From Marnyiella aurantia (GTDB taxonomy: Bacteria > Bacteroidota > Bacteroidia > Flavobacteriales > Weeksellaceae): 64,000 nt of DNA. Location: positions 868,001-932,000 of the forward strand of contig NZ_CP059472.1 in assembly GCF_014041915.1 (NCBI RefSeq), given 5' to 3'. Below the pieces are notes generated by a model, which saw only the letters and a list, made by a program, of their open reading frames with translations, did no database searches and had not been told where the DNA came from. Shown piece after piece: positions 8,083-16,735 of the stretch (position 1 is the first letter of the stretch; each line of letters starts with the position of its first letter). A program made the position numbers and the translations under genes.

Positions 8083-8976
8083 TTAATTAAAACTTTTCAG
8101 GGTCTTCAAAAGACCGTCTTCTGCGGCAACCGGCAGATTTTCTATGCCCAATACCTTCTTTATTTTAGCATTGCTTACTACGTAGCTTTCAGTCAGTTTC
8201 TTTAACCGTTCCGTGGTAAGCGGCAGAGCCAGAAAGTCTCCGCTTTGAGCAGCGAAAGATATTAATTTCTGCGGGATATTCCAAAGTTTTACAGGTTTTC
8301 CTGTGGCCTCCCCAATGAGTTTAACCAGCTTGTTAGTAGCAACGGGCTGATCATCAGCAAAATGATATACGCCGGAGGGCAACTCCTTTTGTATCATTTG
8401 CCAGACCAGAAAATTAAGGTTGTCGATAGTTAGAAAACTGCGGCTGTTCTCATATGCTGCCAGGGGCCAGGGGATATTACGTGATACCACTTTATACAGC
8501 AGATTCAGGTTGCCTTTGTTACCGGGCCCGTGTACCATACAGGGCCGGATAATGAACAGACGTTTGCCCGCGGGCAGTTGCTGCGAAAGCAAATACTCCT
8601 CGGCCAGTCGCTTGGATTTGCCGTAGGCAGTTTGAGGATCAGGCCTCTGCTTTTCATCCAGGATACCTGTTACAGTATCCGCAGCGGCCTTTACGCTGCT
8701 GAAATAGAAAAAGTCCCGGATATCGGATTCCAAAAATTCATTGAAAAGGATTTTGGTCAGTTCTGTATTGATCTTATAATAATCGTCATCACACGCTACG
8801 TTGGCCGTATCATGAGCTTTTCCGGCCAGATGAATCAGCACCTGCGAATTCCTGTCCAGCAGTTCTGGCCACTCACTATTCCTGAGCGAAAGCGGAAGCA
8901 CAGTCGCATCTTTTTCATTCAGGAAAACTGATAAATTGGATCCAACAAAGCCGGTGGCGCCTGTGATGGTTATCAT
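8083..8976 (-). CDS. NAD-dependent epimerase/dehydratase, WbpV-like 4-keto-sugar reductase
   Basis: Extended short-chain dehydrogenase. The Rossmann motif ITGATGFVGSNL is at residues 4-15, and the catalytic Ser and Tyr-x3-Lys lie in FSSVKAAA and TAYGKSKRLAEE. It most resembles the reductases that reduce the C4 keto group of UDP-4-keto-6-deoxy-HexNAc before the WbpL-type transferase, and it stands immediately upstream of one. The matching 4,6-dehydratase would be PglF or another dehydratase in the locus. The specific product (for example QuiNAc) is inference from context. Confidence 0.78.
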   Translation of the reverse strand: MITITGATGFVGSNLSVFLNEKDATVLPLSLRNSEWPELLDRNSQVLIHLAGKAHDTANVACDDDYYKINTELTKILFNEFLESDIRDFFYFSSVKAAADTVTGILDEKQRPDPQTAYGKSKRLAEEYLLSQQLPAGKRLFIIRPCMVHGPGNKGNLNLLYKVVSRNIPWPLAAYENSRSFLTIDNLNFLVWQMIQKELPSGVYHFADDQPVATNKLVKLIGEATGKPVKLWNIPQKLISFAAQSGDFLALPLTTERLKKLTESYVVSNAKIKKVLGIENLPVAAEDGLLKTLKSFN

Positions 8977-10127
8977 AATGATTCGAAATAATTAAGTTGA
9001 TGTTCCAAAAAGTGCTTACGCGAAAGTTGATCACGGATAGCGACAATATTTCTGCGAAATTCACTGAGAATTGTTTCATCCTTAAGCAGTTCGCTAATTT
9101 TTTCTGCGAAATCCTGGGGCTGCGCATCTAAAGGCATGAGAATTCCTGTAACATTGTCCTGAACAAGATCATTACAACCTCGCGCATCAAATGTGATAAC
9201 CGGAATTACCATAGCGAGTGCCTCTACGATACAAACCGGAACCCCTTCCTTCTTACTGGGAAAAAAGAAAATATTAGTAAATGCAAGAAATTCCTGAACG
9301 TTATCTGTGAAACCAACGTCTATAATATTGGGGTTATTGGTAAGATATTCTTCCTCTTCCCTATTAAGACCAGTTGGATGTATACTATCTGGTCCACCCA
9401 TGGTAACCAGCTTAATATTTTTAAAGTTGTTCTCAAGATATCTAAAGGTCTTAATAACTATATCATAACCCTTAAAATTAACATATCTCCCTGTAAAAGA
9501 AATAACAATATCAGATTCTTTTATATTGTATTGTTCTCTCAAACTTCCTTTGCTGCTGCGATAATTTTCAGGATTAAATTTTGTCAGGTCACAACCTAGC
9601 CCATTAGTAGGCAGCAGAAATACATTATCAAACATTGTGTTCAGTAAATTCTGGTCAGACTTATTTAGCACCCATACCTGATCTAGCCTACTTGTCGAAA
9701 AAATCTCCACGACTTTAAAAATTTGTTTTTTTATGAAATTTTCGATAGTTGGATAGCCGAGACCGTGAAAAGTGCCAATCGTACGATATGGTAATTTGCC
9801 ATTAAGAATTGTTGTAAAAATACCAGTTGTGAAATGAATGCTCACTATATCTGGATTAATTTCCTTTATACTCCTCTGGATTTCAGTGGAAACCTTAAAG
9901 TGATTAAAAAGGTTAAAGCTGCGGGGAAATTTAAAAAAATGAAAACAGATTCCGTATTCGTCATAGTTATATTTATCCTCGACTTTAATCACTTTTTCCT
10001 TACCGGTGAATATATGTATTTTATAGTTTTTTCGCGAAAGCTCGATGGCTATCTCTGCCAAAAAATTATTAAAACTCCCGTAATCTGTTATCACGAAAAT
10101 AATTGTTTTACTGTATGTTCTTACCAT
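8973..10127 (-). CDS. Glycosyltransferase family 4, GT-B fold
   Basis: Cytoplasmic glycosyltransferase adding one sugar to the lipid-linked repeat unit. The C-terminal half (about residues 190-365) shows the GT4 donor-site pattern: ISFTGRYVNFKGYD, then NIFFFPSKKEGVPVCIVEAL with the catalytic Glu pair, and ARGCNDLV. The start is placed at the ATG at 10127 (MVRTYSKTIIF) because residues before it overlap deep into the previous gene and do not look conserved. The stop overlaps the next gene by 4 bases. Donor and linkage unknown. The gene is AT-rich, as are its upstream neighbours. Confidence 0.88.
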   Translation of the reverse strand: MVRTYSKTIIFVITDYGSFNNFLAEIAIELSRKNYKIHIFTGKEKVIKVEDKYNYDEYGICFHFFKFPRSFNLFNHFKVSTEIQRSIKEINPDIVSIHFTTGIFTTILNGKLPYRTIGTFHGLGYPTIENFIKKQIFKVVEIFSTSRLDQVWVLNKSDQNLLNTMFDNVFLLPTNGLGCDLTKFNPENYRSSKGSLREQYNIKESDIVISFTGRYVNFKGYDIVIKTFRYLENNFKNIKLVTMGGPDSIHPTGLNREEEEYLTNNPNIIDVGFTDNVQEFLAFTNIFFFPSKKEGVPVCIVEALAMVIPVITFDARGCNDLVQDNVTGILMPLDAQPQDFAEKISELLKDETILSEFRRNIVAIRDQLSRKHFLEHQLNYFESL

Positions 10128-11292
10128 TATAATGTTCCCAGGTGAAAATTGTTTTTTTGTTCGTAGTAAAGAGATAGGAAACATTATCAGCGTAATCGAG
10201 AAGTCCGTGCGTTTCGTCTCGAGTTATGATATTTACATCCAGCAGATGTACATTCTGTACAGACCTCAATAAGATTTTTCCTGTGATAGTAGTATTTGAA
10301 ACCAACACCTGATTGTACAGTTTCATATGGTTTTTTTTATTCTCTATATTGCTTGTAAAGATCAGTCCAAAGTCTCCTGTGGGATTTTGAACACCACTGT
10401 CTAGCGTAGAATTGAGAATTTTAATTTTATCCCTGAAAATAAAATTACGGTCAGAAGAGTTGGCCACGTCGTAAAAGAGTAATCCGCTGGCAGCGTTGCT
10501 TATAAAAGAGCACTGATCAAATATGATATTGCGTATTCCTGAACCTAAGCCATAACCTTCCATAATCCATCCGTTTCCGTAAACATTGCCATTAAAAACG
10601 GCTGGTTTTGCACCGGAAAATTTACCCCAAACATCTAGGCCATTGTTTTCAAACCGGGAATTTGTGCATCTGAAATTTTCTATAGAATCTCCGGAGCCTC
10701 CATGTCGCCGATTATTAAACGCTTGAAAGTTATCTATGCGGATATTCCGGATTGCGAAAACCTCAACCCCTCTATCCAAAGTAGTGTGTAGTCCTCGGTA
10801 CAGCGCAATGCCATCAGTGACGCAGTTTCTTGCAGTCACATTTTTTATTGTGATATTATTGCTGAAGCCCTTGATAGAGATGCCGTGCTTACCCCCATCT
10901 CTTACTTCCAATGCAGGTTGTAGTGCTCTGTTGCCGTCGATTATGATATTATCCAAAACAATATTCTGAATCCCGGGATAGGTTTGAGACGCGACGAATG
11001 CTTCCTGTGCTTCTGTTGATCTATTGTATTTATTAGTATGCAGGTCGTTGCCAATGCTAATTACGCTAACGTCAGACTCTTGTGTGGGAATCGCATATAA
11101 GACAAAATTTTTAAGTTCTATGTCGGATTTTAGCCATAGCGAAGTAACATAATATGTTTTGTTCTGCCCGTCGATCACGCTTCCTTTTCTGGCTTGATTG
11201 ATTAGATTCTGTATATACGGAGTATTATCAACTTGGCTATCGTACCCTTGAGTGCCAAGTAGCAGAATTATCAAGATGTATCTAAATATCAT
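10108..11292 (-). CDS. Secreted right-handed beta-helix protein (pectate-lyase-like fold)
   Basis: A signal peptide (ILIILLLG core) precedes about 370 residues of repeating short strands typical of a parallel beta-helix: NIVLDNIIIDGN, NITIKNVTARNC, NIRIDNFQAFNN, ENFRCTNSRFENN, NIIFDQCSFISN. The pattern of about 22-25 residues per coil matches pectate-lyase or PbH1 repeats. Proteins of this fold bind, cut or epimerise polysaccharides. Lying between glycosyltransferase genes, it may act on the finished glycan in the periplasm or outside. No catalytic residues can be assigned. It overlaps both neighbours slightly. Confidence 0.8.
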   Translation of the reverse strand: MIFRYILIILLLGTQGYDSQVDNTPYIQNLINQARKGSVIDGQNKTYYVTSLWLKSDIELKNFVLYAIPTQESDVSVISIGNDLHTNKYNRSTEAQEAFVASQTYPGIQNIVLDNIIIDGNRALQPALEVRDGGKHGISIKGFSNNITIKNVTARNCVTDGIALYRGLHTTLDRGVEVFAIRNIRIDNFQAFNNRRHGGSGDSIENFRCTNSRFENNGLDVWGKFSGAKPAVFNGNVYGNGWIMEGYGLGSGIRNIIFDQCSFISNAASGLLFYDVANSSDRNFIFRDKIKILNSTLDSGVQNPTGDFGLIFTSNIENKKNHMKLYNQVLVSNTTITGKILLRSVQNVHLLDVNIITRDETHGLLDYADNVSYLFTTNKKTIFTWEHYNGKNIQ

Positions 11293-12100
11293 TTTGTTTT
11301 ACCGCTAAAATTAATATTCGTCTTAAAAATTTTATTAAAGATAACGAACTGGTTAGAATAAACTGGCTCCCCTTTATTCTTTTCGTCTTCCATAAAAAAT
11401 AGAAGTTCGATAATTCGCCCTTTTCCATCAGCCATAAATTGGATGAAAGGCCGCTAATGCCGTAACTTAATTTTCCTGTTATGCTTCTGGCGACAGTTTC
11501 ATGAAGATAAATTCCTCTATATCTATAAGTCAGCTCCAGCCACAACCTGTAATCTTCTGAATATTTCTGGTTTTCTGAGAAACGGCTTTCACCAAGCTTT
11601 TTACGGCTCAGCAAAACCGTTGGAGTATTAAAATAATTGCGCTGAAGCAACTGTGCGAATGAAATAAAAACAAACTTGCCCCCTGTTTTAACCACACTTC
11701 TGTTGTAACCACCGGAAATTACACCCACCTCAGGATATAAGTTAGCGTATCTCACTTGAATTTCAAGTTTGTCCCGTACCCACATATCATCCGAATCCAG
11801 AAAAGCAATAAATTGTCCGGAGGATTTCTCTATACCTAGATTTCTTGCTTTAGACGGACCTTCATTTTCCTTCTTTGTATAAAAAATTTTCTTTTGAATA
11901 TCCTGGTCGGATGCTGCAATAAAATCTTTTATAATTTTAGGTGAATCATCTAATGAGCCATCATCAATAATATACAGTTCCCAGTCAGTATAAGACTGCA
12001 ATACTACTGATTGCACAGACTGGAGTACTGTCAATTCTGCATTATACACAGGCATTATAACTGAAACACAGCCATTACCTTCTTTCCCAAAAGAACTCAT
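11282..12100 (-). CDS. Glycosyltransferase family 2
   Basis: GT-A fold inverting glycosyltransferase. The N-terminal block VSVIMPVYNAE, the IIDDGSLDD aspartates and the metal-binding FLDSDDMW (DxD) are intact, as is the GPSKARNLGI block that contacts the nucleotide. It has no membrane segment at the C terminus. It starts 26 bases inside the polymerase gene and ends 11 bases inside the beta-helix gene, so translation is probably coupled. Donor unknown. Confidence 0.9.
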   Translation of the reverse strand: MSSFGKEGNGCVSVIMPVYNAELTVLQSVQSVVLQSYTDWELYIIDDGSLDDSPKIIKDFIAASDQDIQKKIFYTKKENEGPSKARNLGIEKSSGQFIAFLDSDDMWVRDKLEIQVRYANLYPEVGVISGGYNRSVVKTGGKFVFISFAQLLQRNYFNTPTVLLSRKKLGESRFSENQKYSEDYRLWLELTYRYRGIYLHETVARSITGKLSYGISGLSSNLWLMEKGELSNFYFLWKTKRIKGSQFILTSSLSLIKFLRRILILAVKQNDI

Positions 12101-13115
12101 ATGGAATAAATGGTGTTTCTACGAATTTTTCTTCGTTCATGAAATTTCGCATTTTCAGCGAAAGACTAAGGCAGGCGATCATAAAAAACACAGCCAGTAA
12201 GCGCTTCCGCAACACCTGTACTGTCTGAAAATGTGCGATAAATATTAAAAGTGTGAACATCATCAGCGTTTGAAAGCGTAAACCTGAATAGGATTTCAGT
12301 GACAAAAGAAAAGATAAAATTTCAAGCCCTAAAATTACAAAATATATCCAACTTAATTTTTTTTGAAGGTACCAGTTAAATAAAAATACAGTAAAAAAGA
12401 GGATCAGCGGAGATAATCCCGAAATACCGGAAGGACGGCTTATGTCATTGTAAACATCAACCTTATTGTCAAAATACTCGAAGTCCAGGATACTTACCAC
12501 CGCGTAACCCACTACTACTAAAAAAAGTAGATGGATTTTCTTAAAGTTGACTTGTGAAAGATAGATAAGAACCACCATAAGAAAAGAGGAATATTGCATG
12601 CTGACTGCAAGAAGTGCAAAAACAAAAAATAGAAAACTATTCTTTTTAGGTTTGCTTAATTGATGTGCGGCCAACGAAACGAGTGCAAAGCTCAATCCAT
12701 ACCTAAGGCCATTCATAGTCATATCAAAATAGAAGTAGGGAAAAAGTAAGAAGGTAAAAATAAGCAGTTGATACTTACTGTTTGAATAGGATTTTATAAG
12801 TATTAAGGTAGTCAGTAAGGCTATTGCAGGAATAATAAAATAAACGCTCGGATAGATATAAGATAGAAGTAAACTCAGGTACTTAAAGCCAGGTTCATAA
12901 GTAACTTTCTCACTGTTTCCATTAAAGCTGTTCCCGATCCAGCCGTAATATGATTCCTTATCCGTACCGGAATCTCCACTCAGTACCGAGATAACAATAG
13001 CAGGCAAACATGCTAAGAACAGAAATGTTGCGTATGATTTTAATTTCAATTTTGAAATATACATCATCGACACCATAACCATTAAAATCACCGAGGGAAG
13101 AAGATAGTATAACAT
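12075..13115 (-). CDS. wzy: O-antigen/capsule polymerase, EpsG family (first Wzy)
   Basis: Polytopic inner-membrane protein with about ten hydrophobic segments, assigned as the periplasmic repeat-unit polymerase. EpsG-type marks are SGDSGTDKESYYGW after the first segments, EPGFKYLSLLLS and MNGLRYGLSFALVSLAAHQL. Sequence conservation in polymerases is low, so assignment rests on topology, these blocks and the position beside Wzx and glycosyltransferases. A second EpsG-type polymerase lies at 46361-47473. Confidence 0.8.
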   Translation of the reverse strand: MLYYLLPSVILMVMVSMMYISKLKLKSYATFLFLACLPAIVISVLSGDSGTDKESYYGWIGNSFNGNSEKVTYEPGFKYLSLLLSYIYPSVYFIIPAIALLTTLILIKSYSNSKYQLLIFTFLLFPYFYFDMTMNGLRYGLSFALVSLAAHQLSKPKKNSFLFFVFALLAVSMQYSSFLMVVLIYLSQVNFKKIHLLFLVVVGYAVVSILDFEYFDNKVDVYNDISRPSGISGLSPLILFFTVFLFNWYLQKKLSWIYFVILGLEILSFLLSLKSYSGLRFQTLMMFTLLIFIAHFQTVQVLRKRLLAVFFMIACLSLSLKMRNFMNEEKFVETPFIPYEFFWERR

Positions 13116-13192
13116 GTTTTTTTACTGCTTTTTATATTACTGAGAACGGCATACGTCGGTTTGATTAACGAAGTTCAGATTATACCACACCT

Positions 13193-14281
13193 CTAACCCA
13201 GTTTGCTTAAAATTCTGGAAAGTTCTGCATCGTAATCATAGGAATTATAAAATTCCGAAGCCCGCGATGCATAATCATCATAATTCTCGATTATGTCCGA
13301 CAGAGCAGAAATAACAGATTCCCTATCAATAAAATCGGCACATCTTCCCATCTTGTTTGTCTCAATGGTATTGTAAAGCCCAGGGATGTTGTTGCCAAGC
13401 ATTGGAAGCTCAAAATTAGAAAACTCCCACAACTTATTTGGAGCGCAGAAAATATTGTTCAGGCTAGAGTGGTCATAAGACAATACACCGATGTGCGCAT
13501 GGCTGGTAATATGTAAATGATAAGGCGGCGCAACAAAAGGTATATAAAGTATAGCTGGATTTATAGCGAGAAGCTTCTGGAGATACTGTGTTTCTGGCCC
13601 CATCACAATAAGAGAAAATTCCGGACGTTCGGTTAGGACCTTGCACAGGCCCTCCAAATCTCTTTCCGGTCGTATCATTCCCTGATAAATAATGATCTTG
13701 GTGCCATCCAAAGTTCTGATTTTGTCTTCTATATCTTTTGGAAGCGGCAGATTTCTACCGCTAATACCAGTATAGGGTTTGTTTAGAATTACTTTTGGCG
13801 TATGTGGCAATTTCCACCAGACTCTAAGGATGTGCGCTCTTTCATCATTAGAGCATATTACCATTTTCGCTTTAAGCGCGAATTTCTTCAGTCTCTTTAA
13901 ATATAGGGGTTCATCATCAAACAGCTCATACAAATTTAAAACATAGTTACAGTTCAGTAATTTGCTGCCTAAAGCTAAGGTAGTATCTGCTGCCGGTAAC
14001 CAAATAAGTTTTGAAGTATAATTGTTTTCGTTAATAATTCTCCAGAATGTTCTTCGGATTTTCAACCAGTAAAGTATCTTGTTTTTTGAAGGAACTATGT
14101 TAGTGATATGAAGAGTCTCGCACATCTCATGCAATTCTTGCCGCATGGCTTCTGTTCTTTCGTAACCCAAGACAAGATGAACCCGGTAACCGTTTTTCTT
14201 TAGGTATCTTAATAATGATAAAATCGGCGGAAAGTCCGATACACTAGTCTTATGCAATACAACTATTTCTTTGTTATCCAT
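13193..14281 (-). CDS. GT-B fold glycosyltransferase
   Basis: About 362 residues without membrane spans. The donor-binding half begins near IIIYQGMIRPERDLEGL, followed by HIGVLSYDHSSLNNIFCAPNKLWEFSNFELP, the usual GT4-like arrangement in which the last helix contacts the nucleotide sugar. The ATG at 14281 (MDNKEIVVLHK) is chosen over a TTG three codons upstream. It lies 20 bases after the Wzx gene. Substrate unknown. Confidence 0.82.
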   Translation of the reverse strand: MDNKEIVVLHKTSVSDFPPILSLLRYLKKNGYRVHLVLGYERTEAMRQELHEMCETLHITNIVPSKNKILYWLKIRRTFWRIINENNYTSKLIWLPAADTTLALGSKLLNCNYVLNLYELFDDEPLYLKRLKKFALKAKMVICSNDERAHILRVWWKLPHTPKVILNKPYTGISGRNLPLPKDIEDKIRTLDGTKIIIYQGMIRPERDLEGLCKVLTERPEFSLIVMGPETQYLQKLLAINPAILYIPFVAPPYHLHITSHAHIGVLSYDHSSLNNIFCAPNKLWEFSNFELPMLGNNIPGLYNTIETNKMGRCADFIDRESVISALSDIIENYDDYASRASEFYNSYDYDAELSRILSKLG

Positions 14282-14301
14282 TCCGTACAAGTTAAAAACA
14301 T

Positions 14302-15618
14302 TTACCTAACTATTTTTTTAATGTATAAAAACTGAATAAGTGTGTGAACTACATAACTTAACAAATATGCTACAGCTAAACCAGTTGCTCCCAATTTCAA
14401 ATGTGACACGAAAAGCATGCAAGTGCCAATGAGAGTTCCGGCCCAAATAAAATTCACTAACAACCCAAGCCACATTTTTCCCTGACTTGCAATCGCTTGA
14501 CCTACCACATTATTTACCGCAATAAAACCCGTTGTAACAAACATAATAATGAGCGGAACAAGCGCGTCTTGGTAATTATCACTGTACAGTCTGATGATTA
14601 CTGGTGAAATCAGGATTAATATGGTGACTATTCCAAAAGCTATAAAAAAATTCAGCTTTATGTTTTTATTCAAAATGTGTTTATAATCGCTTTTTCTGTC
14701 TACACTTTGTGATAGTAATGGTAAAGCAATCTGTGCTAAAGCGGTTGGAATGAACAATATGGTGCTTCTCCATTGGTGAGCGATGTCAAAATCAGCCATT
14801 TGCTCGAAACCGTTATGTTCCTGAATCAAAAAATAATTACAGAGCCACGTAACCGGACCTACCATTATTCCGGCAAATATAGCAGGAAAGCTGAACTTCC
14901 ACAGCACTTGGCTCTCCTTAAAATTATCTTTCTTAAAAATACTAATAGAAAAAATCTTATAAAATTCTCGGTTCAGTGTCCGGAAATTTAGGATAAAAAG
15001 AAACAAATAATTCAGTCCAAAAGCTACAACAACCGCTTGCAATCCAAGATATCTAGAAGCAACAACCATCGCAATTGAAGAAACTACGCCCGCAACAGCG
15101 TTATTGATTGAGAGCTGTTTAAAATTTTCAAGACCCGCAAGTATACCACTCTGTATGCCGTTCAGTGACGAAAAGAACAGTATAAAAGCACTTATTCTTA
15201 TTTCAGTGATTATTTGAGGAGCTTTAATCATCATCGCAATTTCCTGAGCATAAAAATAGACCGATATTCCTATGATTATACTAATGATTAGGGCAAAAAA
15301 AGTTGATAACCCAACAATTCTTTCTACCTTTTGTTTGTCGGTAAAACGATATTGAGAAATATACTTGGTGGCAGTAATTCCAAGTTCCATCCCGGCGAAC
15401 ATAGCAAACATCAGGATGGTAGACTTTATTATGCCAAACTCACCATACTCGTGTTTACCCAAATGCTGAGTCACGAGGATCGTCGCCACCAACAACGAAA
15501 GTTTAGACAGGATATTACCAGTAAGTATCCAAAAACTATGATGGAAAATTCTCTTATTTAATTCGGAAGATAAGACTGCTTTAATTCTACCATTGATAAG
15601 GTTTAGCAATTTACTCAC
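14302..15618 (-). CDS. wzx: Repeat-unit flippase Wzx (first copy)
   Basis: MATE/MVF-type polysaccharide flippase that moves the undecaprenyl-linked repeat unit across the inner membrane. The 438 residues contain about 12 hydrophobic segments; the N-terminal block HSFWILTGNILSKLSLLVAT and the following GEFGIIKSTILMFAMFAG are typical of the family. It overlaps the wecB stop by 8 bases. A second Wzx is encoded at 56319-57836. Confidence 0.88.
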   Translation of the reverse strand: MSKLLNLINGRIKAVLSSELNKRIFHHSFWILTGNILSKLSLLVATILVTQHLGKHEYGEFGIIKSTILMFAMFAGMELGITATKYISQYRFTDKQKVERIVGLSTFFALIISIIIGISVYFYAQEIAMMIKAPQIITEIRISAFILFFSSLNGIQSGILAGLENFKQLSINNAVAGVVSSIAMVVASRYLGLQAVVVAFGLNYLFLFILNFRTLNREFYKIFSISIFKKDNFKESQVLWKFSFPAIFAGIMVGPVTWLCNYFLIQEHNGFEQMADFDIAHQWRSTILFIPTALAQIALPLLSQSVDRKSDYKHILNKNIKLNFFIAFGIVTILILISPVIIRLYSDNYQDALVPLIIMFVTTGFIAVNNVVGQAIASQGKMWLGLLVNFIWAGTLIGTCMLFVSHLKLGATGLAVAYLLSYVVHTLIQFLYIKKIVR

Positions 15619-16735
15619 AGCACTCGGAAGCTAAATATTCCACAATTCTTCTACAGGCATTTCCGTCACCGTAAGGATTGTGCAAAGCACTCATTTGCTG
15701 ATAGCGAGCCTCGTCCTTTAGCAACATCCGTGTTTCGGCAACAATTTTGTCTTTGTCTGTGCCTACAAGAATCACGGTACCTGCCTCCACTGCTTCAGGA
15801 CGCTCTGTAGTGTCACGCATTACTAAAACGGGCTTACTTAGACTCGGTGCTTCTTCCTGTACACCGCCCGAATCCGTGAGGATTAGATACGAGCGGTCCA
15901 TTAACCAGACAAACGCAGGGTAAGATTGCGGCTCTATAAGTATGATGTTACTAACTCCCCTCAGCATGTCATATACTGGCTTCCGAACATTTGGATTGAG
16001 ATGCACGGGGTAGACTATCTGTATTTCGGAATGTTCTTCTGCAATTTGTCGGAGTGCCCCGCTGATGTTTAAAAAGCCCTGTCCGTGATTTTCTCTTCTA
16101 TGACCAGTAACCAGAATAAGTTTTTTGGAGTCATTTAACAATTCTCGCAGCTTGCGAATATCTTCACTATCTTCCAATTTTACTTTTTGGGAGCTATACA
16201 ATAAGGCATCAATTACAGTATTTCCTGTTACAATGATAGTTTTGGGATCAATGTTTTCTGCAATTAAATTCGCTTTTGATTGATCTGTAGGGGCGAAATG
16301 GTAGTCAGCAATCCTACCCGTAATTTGCCTGTTAATTTCTTCAGGAAAGGGTGCTTTTTTGTTAAAGGTCCTTAATCCTGCTTCCACATGGCAGACTTTA
16401 GCCCCTGAATAAAATGATGCGATCGCGGCGGCCATAGACGTGGTGGTGTCGCCGTGTACAAAGACGAAATCTGGAACGTAACTGTCTAATATTTCTTTTA
16501 ATCCTAATATAATTTCTGAAGTTAGAGAATAAAGATTCTGATTAGGTTTCATCAGATTGAGATCAAAATCTGGTTTGATCTCAAAGAAGTCTAGAACCTG
16601 ATCAAGCATCTCACGATGCTGCGCAGTAACACAAACTTTTGTTTGAAATCCCGGTTGCGTTCTAAAGTATTTCACAAGTGGAGCCATCTTTATGGCCTCA
16701 GGCCGGGTGCCGAAAATAATTAATATTTTTTTCAT
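15611..16735 (-). CDS. wecB: UDP-N-acetylglucosamine 2-epimerase (non-hydrolysing)
   Basis: Interconverts UDP-GlcNAc and UDP-ManNAc in the cytoplasm. Typical blocks are [62 protein letters not shown] and [14 protein letters not shown]. Its 374 residues match the family. It overlaps the Wzc stop by 4 bases. No UDP-ManNAc dehydrogenase (WecC) is visible in the window, so the product may be used directly as ManNAc. Distinct from the longer FnlC-type epimerase at 59114-60322. Confidence 0.94.
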   Translation of the reverse strand: MKKILIIFGTRPEAIKMAPLVKYFRTQPGFQTKVCVTAQHREMLDQVLDFFEIKPDFDLNLMKPNQNLYSLTSEIILGLKEILDSYVPDFVFVHGDTTTSMAAAIASFYSGAKVCHVEAGLRTFNKKAPFPEEINRQITGRIADYHFAPTDQSKANLIAENIDPKTIIVTGNTVIDALLYSSQKVKLEDSEDIRKLRELLNDSKKLILVTGHRRENHGQGFLNISGALRQIAEEHSEIQIVYPVHLNPNVRKPVYDMLRGVSNIILIEPQSYPAFVWLMDRSYLILTDSGGVQEEAPSLSKPVLVMRDTTERPEAVEAGTVILVGTDKDKIVAETRMLLKDEARYQQMSALHNPYGDGNACRRIVEYLASECCE

